NCBI GenBank assembly: GCA_030867875.1
Contig: JAOWCC010001634.1
Coordinates: 31,825,867 to 31,889,866 of the forward strand
DNA: 64,000 bases
Direction: 5' to 3'
Source of the DNA: Actinernus sp. WN-2022
Taxonomy: Eukaryota > Cnidaria > Anthozoa > Actiniaria > Actinernidae
The notes beneath the pieces were generated by a model. That model saw only the letters and a program-made list of their open reading frames with translations, was not told where the DNA came from and ran no database searches. Below, in pieces: positions 49,566 to 61,475 of this stretch (within the stretch, counting starts at the first letter, position 1; every line of letters begins with the position of its first letter). Both the position numbers and the translations under genes were made by a program.

Positions 49566-50789
49566 CTTGTATTAATATCTGTTCTTTGGTGAGGCTGAAA
49601 TGGCCCACCCCCATGTATTTATTTTAACTGGATGACACAAAGTTGTTGTAACCAAACACAAGTCTCTTTTATTGCCTCCTTATTACATAGTGGTTGAATC
49701 CCATAAGGCCACAAGGTAGCTTAGGACATAGTGGTTGCTTCACATAAGACCACAAGGTAGCTTAGGACATAGTGGTTGAATCCCATAAGGCCACAAGGTA
49801 TAGGGGTTGCTTCCGACCACCAGGGTAAAATCCCGGGTGTCCGGCTTGTCCCCAAAATCTAGGTCTTCTTGGAGCCGCGTGGGACCAGGAGCCCATTACC
49901 AGGAGCGTTCCTCTGTTATGGGTTGGGTCCCCAGCACAGGAGTAGATGAGGCTATTTTTAGATTCGAAATTCCCGCGAAAAGAGGTTGCCGCCATGTTGG
50001 TGCCCTTAAACAATAGATTCCTCGTTAGCTTCTTTTGTTGGGGCACCAACATTTGAATCTCTGGAGATTGTGTGAAAACCAACAATTCGAATTCCCGCGT
50101 TGAAAGTGAGAAGAATGATAATGAGAAGTGACGTTAGCTATCTGATTGGCTAAGAATAGCCTACCTTTGTTCTTTTTCGCGCGAAACGCAATGCTAAAAA
50201 TAGCCTCATCTACCTCTGTGCTGGGGTACAGACACAGTGGGGAAGATGGATGCTCCTGGTAATGGGCTCCTGGTGGGACTGATCCCGGGCTGTCCCTAGG
50301 GGGGTGGGCGGACCCGTTGTAAGGGGGCCAGTCTCTGCCACACATTCCCCGCCGGAGGACTCCCCTGGGGACCCCCGTGGGGCCGTGACAAAAAACTCCC
50401 GACCCCTCCCCGAACGCCCGTTAAGGCCAACCAATCCCCTCCCTGGGTTTGGTCTCCCCCGACGCCCCGCCGAGACCCTCCCGAACGCCCGAGGCTTGGG
50501 CCTCCTTTCCAAACCCCCCTTCGACCCTGGCGGGACCCCCTAAACTTCCGGCCAATCCCAAGCCTGGCTTTGGTCCCCAGCTGGGGGGACAGGTTTGGCG
50601 GCGCCACGTGCGCTGTGACGTCATTTTAAGCCTAAACTTCCGGCCAATCCCAAGCCTGGCTTTGGTCCCCAGCTGGGGGGACAGGTTTGGCGGCACCACG
50701 TGCGCTGTGACGTCATTTTAAGCCCCGCCCACGCTCTCGACGAATCAGGAGGCCGAGGATGTGCCACCCAGTGAGCTACTAATACTACT
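49566..50789 (-). repeat. Right terminal inverted repeat of the Polinton
   Basis: Reverse complement of the left repeat with three differences. A 389-bp MITE (49885-50273) is inserted. The left-specific ~290-base coding segment is missing. The terminal block of 92 bases (ACTTCCGGCCAATCCC to TGACGTCATTTTAAG) is tandemly duplicated (50540-50722). AATAAA is present on the minus strand near 49667. Confidence 0.9.
49885..50273. mobile_element. 389-bp MITE, copy 2, in the right terminal repeat
   Basis: Same ends and same length as the copy at 46647. Target duplication TGGGA (49880-49884, 50274-50278). The left terminal repeat shows the empty site (GTGGGACTGATCC), confirming the edges. Confidence 0.92.
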
Positions 50790-50807
50790 GTCATGCATAA
50801 ATTAATT

Positions 50808-50836
50808 AATAGATAGATAGATAGATAGATAGACAG
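50808..50836. repeat. (GATA)n microsatellite
   Basis: About seven GATA units just outside the Polinton's right end. Confidence 0.9.
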
Positions 50837-50839
50837 AGA

Positions 50840-51779
50840 TATGGTTTAATAACTGAACTTAGCAGCCCTAAGGCTGAATTACATACAAGTTTACATTTAA
50901 ATAATTATCTTTACTTACTATAAAATAAGGTATTCTATAAAACTGGCTAATTAAAATATTTAAATTATATCTAAAAGTCCTATGAAATTGATACTATATA
51001 CATATGTGTGTGATATAAACTTATATGTACAATATTACATCAGTTACTGCTACATTATTTTCTAGATTACTGGTAAACTAACATGTGCATAGAATGAAAT
51101 ATAAAGCTATTGCGAAATCTATTAGTTCTACATCTAGATGCATTCAACTTGTGCTTACTTCTAAGATCATGTAAGGAACTATTGATTGGAGGCAATAGAT
51201 GGTGTAACCTGTGATCACTGTTACTAACGATCTGATTAAACATTTTATCACACATCTCCTTCCTACGCTGAAATAGAGGGACTAACTCTGATAATATAGT
51301 AAGGCGTTAGGATATGGTATAAAAGGGAAAATTATGCACAGCGCATGATAATAGACTTGGATGGCATACTCGGTAATCGGGCGAACTCAAGTGACGTAGA
51401 CTGAACCAGTGCTTTGCTGGGAACTTTTGCGCGCTTCAGTTGACTTACGAAATAGAGCCTCGATGAGGCTTTCTTATACTATCTCATCAACATGGACATT
51501 TCAAATCGTTGGAGATGTTAAGACCTAAGATCTTTGAGCTAAATACACTCATTCTATGGTGTTATTATTAACGATAATAGGTGAAACAGTAACGTTATTG
51601 GTTGTAGAAAAGACACAGTTCTTTGCATTTAGGCTCATTGAAATAATTTAGGCATCCATAAGAACCGCGGATTTCTGGCCATGTGCTTTAATCTGTAACA
51701 GACAGCCGTCCCTTTCCAGGAACAAAACACAATCCCCCTACTGATTTTGCATTTTCATGGCGGTATTCAGTGTACTAAC
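50840..51779. other. No gene seen
   Basis: AT-rich DNA right of the Polinton. A minus ORF of 62 codons (51255) may be a degraded retroelement 3' end (SKHKLNASRCRTNRFRNSF), uncertain. Confidence 0.35.
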
Positions 51780-52045
51780 TCCCGGTTAGCTCATTGTTTA
51801 AGCTCCGGTCTGTTGTGCGGGAGGTCGCGGGTTCAAACCCGGCTGGGTAGACGTCATCTCATTTATGCATTATTCTCCTTGGCGCCTTTTTATCAGAACA
51901 ACATCGATGCATAGAAAATATACACAGTTTTTCAGTTGTTAGTAAAGGAAAAAGTCATTTTAGTTAACATGTTAAGTATTTCTTCAAATGATTGCAAAGC
52001 CGAATTAATTATATGACGTCAAGATGACGTCTACCCAGGTTTCGA
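51780..52045. repeat. tRNA-derived SINE head and a facing inverted partial copy
   Basis: The plus strand from 51780 has CTCCCGGTTAGCTCATTG and the B box GGGTTCAAACCCGG, ending GGGTAGACGTCATC. At 52020 GATGACGTCTACCCAGG and a degenerate B box (GGTTTCGACCC) face it in inverse orientation. The two tails share GGGTAGACGTCATC. Confidence 0.55.
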
Positions 52046-52049
52046 CCCA

Positions 52050-52837
52050 GGCTTTTACTTACGCGGTCATGGGTCAGGAAAGGTCACATTTACACGATTT
52101 CAAACGAGCGTAGAACATAAAGTATTCACTTTAAACCAAAACTTTCTTCACAGAAGTACTCAAAACTTTTCGGAGGTTCATAAGCTATCAAAATTGCAAA
52201 AGGGTGATAGGCACTTTAAGCCCTATTGAGGTCAGTCCGTCCACCTTCGAGTGGTAAACACAACAAATCAAATGAGATAAGTTTTTCATCAGCGGAATAT
52301 ATTTCTGGCTTAACTGATAAAAAAAATGATTGTGCTGTCTAACTCGGTATAATATTTATTTACAGATAGGCAAAGATAATGTTCACAGCTCAATTTTTAT
52401 TTAATGACTTAATTTCGTACTGAATTTCAGCAGGAGCCCATTAGATAACGATGAAGCAACTGTTAAATAAAGAAGCCATGCAGTAGTCACTATGAGGAGA
52501 CGCAAGCGGTGATTTCCTGCACGCAACAGGGAACTGTAGTTGCTAGCGACGCTTAGGTTAATTAGATTGCTGCTGCCCTATTTTCCAAGCTCGCGTATAT
52601 TACATTAACACATTACCCTTGCCGCAGAAGACGGGAGCTAATGACCAGATGACAGGAATGCGACGATCACGCAATGCAATGACAGCGATAGCCTGCTTGC
52701 CGGCATGGCGGGAAATAATCTCTAGCAGTTCCTATTTATTATACTTATTACTAGTTGCCGAGTGTAGTCCGCCTCGAAAATCCCAATTCAGTGTGCTAAT
52801 AGTTTGTCTCGGATCCCTATATTTAATTACTATATAT
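52050..52837. other. No gene seen
   Basis: ORF 52619-52927 is not supported by any motif and runs into the inverted repeat of the next element. Confidence 0.35.
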
Positions 52838-53922
52838 TTAAGAGTGACTTTCCGTAAGAATCGACCAAACCGTGGCACAAGTCGAAAAATTGTTTTCGCT
52901 CATATTCTCTCTATAAGTAGGCCCTAGAGTGAAACCAAACGAGCTGTTGTTAGTTTGGTAAAATTTTGCTTCGTTTGGCGAGAAAATGACAAATTCGAGT
53001 TGGCCAGAAATCGATCAGAAATCGGGTTTAAAAAAAGATGAAATTTTCCGAAAATAAACCCGGCTCGCGTCGCAAAACTATGACTCTGGTAGTTTCTACG
53101 ATGGTTTCTATTTGATCTTTAGGCATCCCTCGTTCTGATGATTACCTAATGTTTTGGTTTCTGTATTGTTTTAGAGCGATAATTTTATTTTAACGAGGAC
53201 CACAATTTGCTAGCTTCTATTCAGCAAATTATGTCACGGGAAAACGGCTGGCGTTAAGTATGTGCCCTGTCTCCAAATTCTTTAAAAGTGATATACGAAG
53301 CTGTGTGAGATAGCATTCTATCAGAATATGAAGAGAAATCTCTGGGCAAACTGTTTTATCCACTTCGCTCAGCGCGATTTTGATACTCTATTTATAGAAA
53401 AATTACGCTTGGGTAAACAATGGCGTGACATCAGATTCAGCGAAATTCTATAAGATATCCTCAAATTAATAAAACGAATCATTTTCTTATGTTTTTTTGC
53501 TTGAAAGTAAGTGATAGAGTTCATTGAAAAATATCTACAAGGTAAGTATGTATATAAATGTTACAGGTCTGACTGAGTCACTAATGTTGCGTGACAGCGA
53601 TAATCTTACAATACTTTGCATCCTTTGACCAACATTCAGCAAGAAAATATATTTTAAACATTACATTTTGGTTTTAAGGTCTTAAATGTCTTCCATTAGA
53701 TTTATATATGAATTGCTTTATATCAGTTTACAAGAGACAACGACACTAAAAATTAAAATTTGTTAATTTAATTTATGCACAAATAGCCGTGGGAATGCCA
53801 TGTTCCTATCTCGAAATAAAATGAAAGCGTGTTGCTGGAAGCAGTCGACGCGACAAAGATAGTGCCTTTATTATCATGTACCAAAGAGAATTCCAAACCA
53901 CAAGTCACTTTGCGGAACTTAA

Positions 53923-54243
53923 GTGGAACTTGCCCGGACGGCGGTGTTTGATCCTCCCAAAAACCTTGCGTCTTTAGCCATTTGTCCATCGCATCGTACG
54001 GCTATTGGAAATTGGATGGAAGAAAAAAGCAACCGTTGTAGTATTCCCCAAGAGATAACTGGTCACGGAAAAGACGAAAAAGAGAAATTACCGAAGGCGG
54101 ATAGAGGTGTCTCGAAACTCCTCTCCCAAAGGAACAAGAAGTGCACAGGCATTTTTATCCCAGTTGCAGGACCTGGTCACGTGATCATTTTAGCCTGTCA
54201 ATCAAAAACATTGGAGCTAGAACATGGTTGCCAGAATTGGTAA
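53923..54243 (+). CDS. Hypothetical fragment with ICPSHR motif
   Basis: An open frame of about 106 codons without ATG: LASLAICPSHRTAIGNWMEE, later KADRGVSKLLSQ and GIFIPVAGPG. Similar CPxHR...RGV...PVG proteins of unknown function occur in cnidarian genomes as I recall them; this would be one exon or a remnant. A separate frame at 54790-55106 (GDLKSFKKIEIDKTTGRKFD) may be a later exon. Both lie inside the 4.4-kb element. Confidence 0.3.
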   Translation: MELARTAVFDPPKNLASLAICPSHRTAIGNWMEEKSNRCSIPQEITGHGKDEKEKLPKADRGVSKLLSQRNKKCTGIFIPVAGPGHVIILACQSKTLELEHGCQNW

Positions 54244-54318
54244 AATACCCAAGGTTTAGAAATGAACTGAAGGAATGGCATTTTTTTTAACTCTATAATT
54301 TAACTTTAGTTATATATG

Positions 54319-54493
54319 AGAGGGTCTCAATGGGGGGTAGCTATGACGGTAAATATTTTAGGGGGTTGACGGTTATTTGAAACAAAACACCTAGAAAATT
54401 AAATTACAGGTTTGACGGTTAATTTTTTTGACGGTTGACGGTAAAAAAAAAATAAAAAATGACGGTTGATGGTTAACCCCATTGAGGGGCTCT
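54319..54493. mobile_element. 175-bp MITE with AATGGGG-type ends
   Basis: Ends AGAGGGTCTCAATGGGG and ...CCCCATTGAGGGGCTCT. The interior is built of iterated TGACGGTTAA / TGACGGT motifs. Same end style as the MITE at 48250. Confidence 0.65.
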
Positions 54494-54499
54494 TGTGAG

Positions 54500-54730
54500 G
54501 CTGATTCCTATTGACTGGCAAGCCGTCAGTAGTCCCACAAACTCTATAAAATTTAGAGTTTTCAAAAAATTGATATTCCTTCAGTTTTAAAGATATGAAC
54601 CTAAAACTTGGGATTTTTACTAATTTTGTCTTGCTCTTTCCATTTCTGACATCCATGTTGTTCTAGCGCCATTTTGTTTTGATCGACTGGCTAAAAAGGT
54701 CACGTGACCCGGTCCTGCAAAGGGTATATT
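54500..54730. repeat. Dispersed repeat shared with 63560-63745
   Basis: Shares CCTTCAGTTTTAAAGATATG, AACCTAAAACTTGGG, TTTTTACTAATTTT and GTCCTGCAAAGGG with 63640-63740. The copy at 54.5 kb has an extra ~65 bases before GTCCTGC. Confidence 0.7.
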
Positions 54731-57239
54731 GGTATCTTGCTTCTTTTACCCAATTAAACATACATTTTTATTAACACCGCGCGTGATTTTCTCTCATGTT
54801 CAAGGTTTGTTGCCGGTCATGCAGGGAGATCTAAAGTCCTTTAAAAAAATTGAAATTGATAAAACGACGGGAAGAAAGTTTGACCCATCTACAGTTGCAA
54901 AGGATATGAGATGTGCTAAAGATGGTAACGGGACTCGATTGTTTTCTGCGTCCGACTTTTTTACAAGTCAACAAATTACGAGTTTCTTTTCTAGCCTGGC
55001 GTCAAAAAGCAGTGTTGATGTTGAAGCTGTAGCGCTAGACAGGAGGGGCGACGCCTTAGAGGACATGCGAAGATGGGGAACGTGGAACTCCTTCATCCAC
55101 ATATAACATTTGCGACCTCGTCTCTCAAGGCCCAAGCTGAGTGGTGCATGCATTCAGCGTTTCTGCGTTGCGAGATATCTGCATTTATTTTAACCTTGAC
55201 GTTTCCGATTATCACGACAAGACGCAAGAAGCCCTATACAGCTTTAAGCTGTTTCAACTGGTAAAGTTTTGTACTTGATTTCAAGCTAAAGGATAACACG
55301 GTCAAGGAAACACAGGAAGTGGGAACTGTAATTCTGTAAAGAGTTACAAGTCAGTACAAGTTATTTCTTTATAATCATACGTATTCCTTATCTTCATGGG
55401 CGGATCCAGAAGTGCTCGAGAAAGAGGTGTCCCTTTTGTACGCTTTATTGCCGTAGTACGTAATAAGAAAGAAATTGAAGAAAGGAAATTTAATTGCAAG
55501 CACTCTGAAATAGGTTCTGTTACATTTTAGGAGTATCACATTTTACTACCATTGAAGAATATGTATCAATTAGTATCAATCTCGTGACAGTGTATTGTGA
55601 TTATTAGTCACATATTGCATTACAGGGAGGCTAAAAGTCAATTAGGGAAGGTACGTTTTTTTACTGAGCTGGTGGGGAGGGGGTGGTGATTGGAGCTGGA
55701 GTATTTGGGAGGGTCATCGGAAAAATTGTAACGTTTGTGAAGGGTCAACCTTTTATTTTTGCTTAGTAGGTGAGGGTCACCCCTTTTCCCAATTGTATTG
55801 GCAGATAAACGGCTTCGAAATTTCCTAGCCGTTTTCAGTACGGTAGTAGTACATTTACTTGATATAAACATGCGATCTGTAAGAAACAACGTCAAAGCTA
55901 CTTGGGGAGAGTGATCCTTTTTCCGCGACTTCAAGTGAGGGGCATGGATTTCCTTTTAATAGCAACGGGGAGGGCCACGTTTTTCTCCTTGATTGAAATG
56001 AAAAAAGCTCCAGTCCACCCCCTCTCCCCTCATTAGAAACGTACCTTCCCTTAGTCGACTAAGACAGTTAGTTTGAATATTGATAAATTGGCCATAATCC
56101 AGGTTAAATCCCGGGGTTTAATTCATAGTAAGTCCATTTAGAACGTTATTAAAACGTTACTGCAAACATGGTTTTGTATTATGAATTAAATTATCGGATT
56201 AAATTAATGACCAATACGTACGACCGAAACTCAGTAAACTTTAGCGGCGAGTGAAATTAAAATAAGAAAATTAAATAAGACGACTTTGAAGTAATACTGG
56301 ATATTCTCGCTATCGAGTCAGGATAGGCATGGACAAGTGAGGTTTCGTTTGAGCTATTGCTGCTCAGTGCAATTAAATGAATACAATTGTTTGCTTGTTT
56401 GTAACTTGATCGTAATTTAATTATGTATTAAGTTAAATATGACGAGGAGGAATATTGAAAGATAATTTGAAAGAGAGGCCTTGAAGAGAAGGTCGAAGTA
56501 CCAAAACCGAAATAAAAATATTTAAAGGACAAAAGTTATTATTGTTAAGTTATTTACCTCTTTGTAAGGATTCTTTGGGGAATTTTTCTGGCCTTGTGGC
56601 CCGAAGCTCCGTGTCACGCCAGTGTTTACATTGTTTACCCAAGCGTAACTTTTCGCCAAAATGGCTATAAATAGAATATCAAAATCGCGCTGAGCGAAGT
56701 GGTTAAAACAGTTTGCCCAGAGATTTCTCTTCATATTCTGATAGAATGATATCTAACACAGCTTCGTATGTCACTTTTAAAGAATTTGGAGACAGGGCAC
56801 ATACTTAACGCCAGCCGTTTTCTCGTGATATAATTTGCTGAATAGAAACTAGCAAATTGTGGTCCTCGTTAAAATAAACTTATCGCTCCAAACGAATACA
56901 GAAACGAAAACATTATGTAATCATCAGAACGAGGGATGCCTAAAGATCAAATAGAAACCACCGTAGAAACTACCAGAGTCATAGTTTTGCGACGCGAGCC
57001 GAGTTTATTTTCGGAAAATTTCATCATTTTTAAACCCGATTTCTCAGCGATTCCAGGCCAACTCGAATTTGTCATTTTCTCGCCAAACGAAGCAATATTT
57101 TACCAAACTAACTACAGCTCGTTTGGTTTCACTCTAGGGCCTACTTATGGACAGATTATGAGAGAAAACAATTTTTCGACTTGTGCCACGAAAAGTCAAT
57201 TTTGGTCGATTCTTACAGACAGTCGCTCTTAATAGCGCC

Positions 57240-59560
57240 GGAAAAAAAAACCGCAATCGAAGCCTGCACCGTGCAGTGGTCCCCCTACTTCAATCCCGTT
57301 CAACAGTCATGATACATAGATATTATACTGAAAATCCTGGACCGTCCGTTTGATTGATTGAGATATATAAATGTGTCCCGAAGTTGGCATATTACAAGCC
57401 CTACATATATACTGACTAAGCTGGCGAGAGTCCAAAACAGTTTAAAATAAACACGCACATACCGGCACTCATATCTCGAACTCGGTGAATTATTGTTGCC
57501 CTCTTGTTGTTTATTTGGCTTTAAATGCTGAAGATGCTAAGACTATTTCCCGCTATCTTGTCGATCTACAGGTAGCCAAATCTCGTGATTTGTATTATAA
57601 ATCCGTCCAAAATATGTATGTCAGACAAATAAATAGACGGCGTCTACAACCATTGTACAACTGATGTTTCTGTTGTGTTAATTGTGACTTACTACTAAGC
57701 TCTGAACTTTTCTACCCCGGTCCTCGGTCGATCTCAAGGCAAACCGTCCGGCTTCGATTCCGTTCCCAAAACCACTAGGCGCTACATTTACGGAATACTG
57801 AATACTGAAATCCTGCAAACAAAGTTTTATGTTGTATAATCTGCACGAAAGAGAGATGTTGAAAGGCTTGTGGTGAGCTATATGGGGGCTATATGGTCAT
57901 TTTAGATTTGCGAACCATTTTTGGACTACTTCTGGTACACAAGGCCTGCCAGTCAAAGAAGTTAACTGGATTATACTTTATTTGGCCTGCCATTCAAAGA
58001 AGTTAACTGGATTATATACTTTATTTGGTCATGTTTTGGGGATTTACAAGTTTTAACTCGGGACTCATATTCATTCATTCCAAACTCGAAGACGAAGTTA
58101 TGCTAGAAGTAGAAGTAGAACTTTATCTTTTTTATCTTTAAATATGATAATTGCCTGGTAGCGGTGGAGCTAATCTGGCAATGAAATATAAGTTGAAGCA
58201 TAAGTTATGAAAATGTCCGCCACCGCGTCTGATTTCAAGAACAGCTCACTTACATAGAGTGTTTGCGACAAATCTTAGTGAAGAAAATGCATGGTTTGCT
58301 ATCAATTCGAGCTAAATACTAAATCAAGCTAAATACGTTCGAGATGAAGAGACCACTCGAGTGACGAGGTTTTCGTGTCATCGGCTTTTGGACTGGTGGC
58401 TGATCTCCTCATTGCAAAGAACGTAGAGAAATGCCCATTTATCCGAAATGACGAATTCGAAGGGCTCGTGAGGGCGATCAACCGCCTTGGATTTCCCGCC
58501 TTGGGCTTAGAACCCGATGTCTCTACCAAAGTCAAAGTAGCTTAAGGAGACCATCAGGCGCTGGCAAACACAGGCCAAAGTATTAGAAGTACAGTTGGCT
58601 TCCACGGCTAAGGAACTCCGTTCACAACTGCGTTGAACCACTCTGACTCCGCCATCAACCCCTTCTACATCAATCCCGCCACCACCATCTATCTGTCGTT
58701 TGGTCTGTCGGAAAATGAGACTCCATATATATAGAGACCTACCACAGCACTTATCATGCAATCTGAAGATGGATGGGCGCCCATTCTGTGGTAGGTGTGA
58801 ATTTATAAAAAACACAATTTAAAAAATATATATATTCTGATATTGAAATATATTGTTTTCATTTGGAAGATTTCGAAACAGTATACTTTTGTTTGGTCCT
58901 AAATAATTACTATTCTTGGTGAAATATTTCCAATTAGCTGTGACACAAGGAGGTAGGGGTCGGGTAAATTTAAAAGTTTCCAATTAATCTTAACAAACAT
59001 TATTTTGTTGCTTTAATTCAGTTATAGGCAAAGAACAAGTGACAATAGGGATTGTCCGATCCCCTTGTCGGTCGATGTGCAGACATCGGTGCAAAGTGCT
59101 AGCTAAGTCTGTGTACACACTTTCCATTGCCAACTGCAGAGTAAAGAGGTTGGTTTAAGCAAATAAATAAGCACAAATAAATAAATACTAAAAATGCACA
59201 GTTAATTTAAATGTTACTCTAAATGCAGAGTATTTTTTATATACAATAATGTATGCTACTGTTATGATATTCATTTTATTAGAGTTGTAAATTTACATAC
59301 TGCTATGAATTGGGGATCAGGTTTGAAATCAACAATAACTGAAAAAAAAACTAAATTATGACTAATTTAGGCCAAAAAAAAGAAAAAGAAAATGACGTTG
59401 ATGTTTTGGCACTGATTGTTCGTGTATCAGCAAGAAAGGCAATTACCTGGAGATTCTTCTCATCGTTTTCTTTAAATAAATAAAATTATATTACTAGCTA
59501 GCTGGCTAGCAGTGTATCACTTATGGCACTGATGTTTGAACCAATAATTATTATATAGTA
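57240..59560. other. No gene seen
   Basis: Contains a 40-base tandem duplication at 57930-58030 (GGCCTGCCA(G/T)TCAAAGAAGT) and a possible retroelement tail near 58110 (AGAACTTTATC). Minus-strand ORFs at 58329-58815 have no recognisable domain. Confidence 0.35.
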
Positions 59561-59564
59561 TGTT

Positions 59565-61475
59565 TTTGGTCTGATAATGTCTTTTTCTTTTATGAAAACA
59601 AATTGGTCTGATAATTAAAATTCTTTTTCTTTTATGAAAATTCTTTTTTGAACAATTTTTGAAACTGTAACATAGTCCACTCCTCCTAAGTGCTGAAAAG
59701 CAACAGAATCACTAGGTGTCTCGCCTATGGCTCTGTGATGTTTAGACTGTTTTACAATTCAAAATGTTTTTGGTCTGATAATTTTTGTTTTCTTTTATGA
59801 AAAATCATTTTTGAACAATTTTTGAAACTGTAACATAGTCCACTCCTCCTAAGTGCTGAAAAGCAACAGAATCACTAGGTGTCTCGCCCATGGCTCTGTG
59901 AGGTTTAGACTGTTTTACAATTCAAAATGTTTTTGGTCTGATAATTTAAACTCTTTTTCTTTTATGAAAATTCTTTTTTGAACAATTTTTGAAACTGTAA
60001 CATAGTCCACTCCTCCTAAGTGCTGAAAAGCAACAGAATCACTAGGTGTCTCGCCCATGGCTCTGTGATGTTTAGACTGTTTTACAATTCAAAATGTTTT
60101 TGGTCTGATAATTTTTGTTTTCTTTTATGAAAAATCATTTTTGAACAATTTTTGAAACTGTAACATAGTCCACTCCTCCTAAGTGCTGAAAAGCAACAGA
60201 ATCACTAGGTGTCTCGCCCATGGCTCTGTGAGGTTTAGACTGTTTTACAATTCAAAATGTTTTTGGTCTGATAATTTAAACTCTTTTTCTTTTATGAAAA
60301 TTCTTTTTTGAACAATTTTTGAAACTGTAACATAGTCCACTCCTCCTAAGTGCTGAAAAGCAACAGAATCACTAGGTGTCTCACCCATGGCTCTGTGATG
60401 TTTAGACTGTTTTACAATTCAAAATGTTTTTGGTCTGATAATTTTTGTTTTCTTTTATGAAAAATCATTTTTGAACAATTTTTGAAACTGTAACATAGTC
60501 CACTCCTCCTAAGTGCTGAAAAGCAACAGAATCACTAGGTGTCTCGCTCATGGCTCTGTGAGGTTTAGACTGTTTTACAATTCAAAATGTTTTTGGTCTG
60601 ATAATTTAAACTCTTTTTCTTTTATGAAAATTCTTTTTTGAACAATTTTTGAAACTGTAACATAGTCCACTCCTCCTAAGTGCTGAAAAGCAACAGAATC
60701 ACTAGGTGTCTCGCCCATGGCTCTGTGATGTTTAGACTGTTTTACAATTCAAAATGTTTTTGGTCTGATAATTTTTGTTTTCTTTTATGAAAAATCATTT
60801 TTGAACAATTTTTGAAACTGTAACATAGTCCACTCCTCCTAAGTGCTGAAAAGCAACAGAATCACTAGGTGTCTCGCCCATGGCTCTGTGAGGTTTAGAC
60901 TGTTTTACAATTCAAAATGTTTTTGGTCTGATAATTTAAACTCTTTTTCTTTTATGAAAATTCTTTTTTGAACAATTTTTGAAACTGTAACATAGTCCAC
61001 TCCTCCTAAGTGCTGAAAAGCAACAGAATCACTAGGTGTCTCGCCCATGGCTCTGTGATGTTTAGACTGTTTTACAATTCAAAATGTTTTTGGTCTGATA
61101 ATTTTTGTTTTCTTTTATGAAAAATCATTTTTGAACAATTTTTGAAACTGTAACATAGTCCACTCCTCCTATAGCTAAGTGCTGAAAAGCAACAGAATCA
61201 CTAGGTGTCTCGCTCATGGCTCTGTGAGGTTTAGACTGTTTTACAATTCAAAATGTTTTTGGTCTGATAATTTAAACTCTTTTTCTTTTATGAAAATTCT
61301 TTTTTGAACAATTTTTGAAACTGTAACATAGTCCACTCCTCCTAAGTGCTGAAAAGCAACAGAATCACTAGGTGTCTCGCCCATGGCTCTGTGATGTTTA
61401 GACTGTTTTACAATTCAAAATGTTTTTGGTCTGATCATTTTCTTTTATGACAAAATCTTTTTTGAACAATTTTTT
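59565..61475. repeat. Dimeric higher-order satellite, 330-bp repeat of 167+163 bp
   Basis: About 11 monomers sharing TTTTTGAACAATTTTTGAAA, CATAGTCCACTCCTCCTAAG, GAATCACTAGGTGTCTCGC and GACTGTTTTACAATTCAAAA. Two monomer types alternate strictly. One has GTGATGTTTAG followed by TAATTTTTGTTTTC. The other has GTGAGGTTTAG followed by TAATTTAAACTC. One late monomer has a small insertion (CTCCTATAGCTAAG at 61166). Confidence 0.95.

Larger units (their letters stand above)
30681..50789. mobile_element. Polinton/Maverick (adintovirus-like) element, 20,109 bp
   Basis: Ends are AGTAGTATTAGTAGCTCAC and its complement. Both are flanked by the identical 6-mer GTCATG (30675-30680 and 50790-50795), the target duplication length typical of Polintons. 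Contents: retroviral-type integrase with chromodomain, double-jelly-roll capsid protein, adenovirus-type protease, A32-like packaging ATPase, protein-primed PolB, virion-type proteins, and a right-arm block of spliced accessory genes. The element has lost function. Frameshifts or deletions break integrase, PolB, ATPase and a virion gene, TGA interrupts the protease, and three MITEs (46647, 48250, 49885) have inserted. The element is much more GC-rich than its surroundings between 30.7 and 45.6 kb. It entered 1.2 kb downstream of Cys-rich gene C. Confidence 0.97.
52838..57232. mobile_element. 4.4-kb element with ~600-bp inverted ends and TTAA at both edges
   Basis: 52838-53432 is the reverse complement of about 56611-57232: for example GTAAGAATCGACCAAA, GGCCCTAGAGTGAAACC, AAACGGCTGGCGTTAAG, AATCTCTGGGCAAACTG, each found inverted in the other arm. 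Edges read TTAAGAG(T/C)GACT and its complement, consistent with a TTAA target. The arms are roughly 90% alike by eye. The 3.2-kb interior holds unrecognised ORFs and a MITE. No transposase motif was recognised, so it may be non-autonomous. Confidence 0.7.

Noticed and set aside
30681..50789. A circulating adenovirus or other known virus integrated whole
   Set aside because: The integrase with chromodomain, 6-bp target duplication and gene set define a Polinton; capsid and polymerase motifs fit that group.
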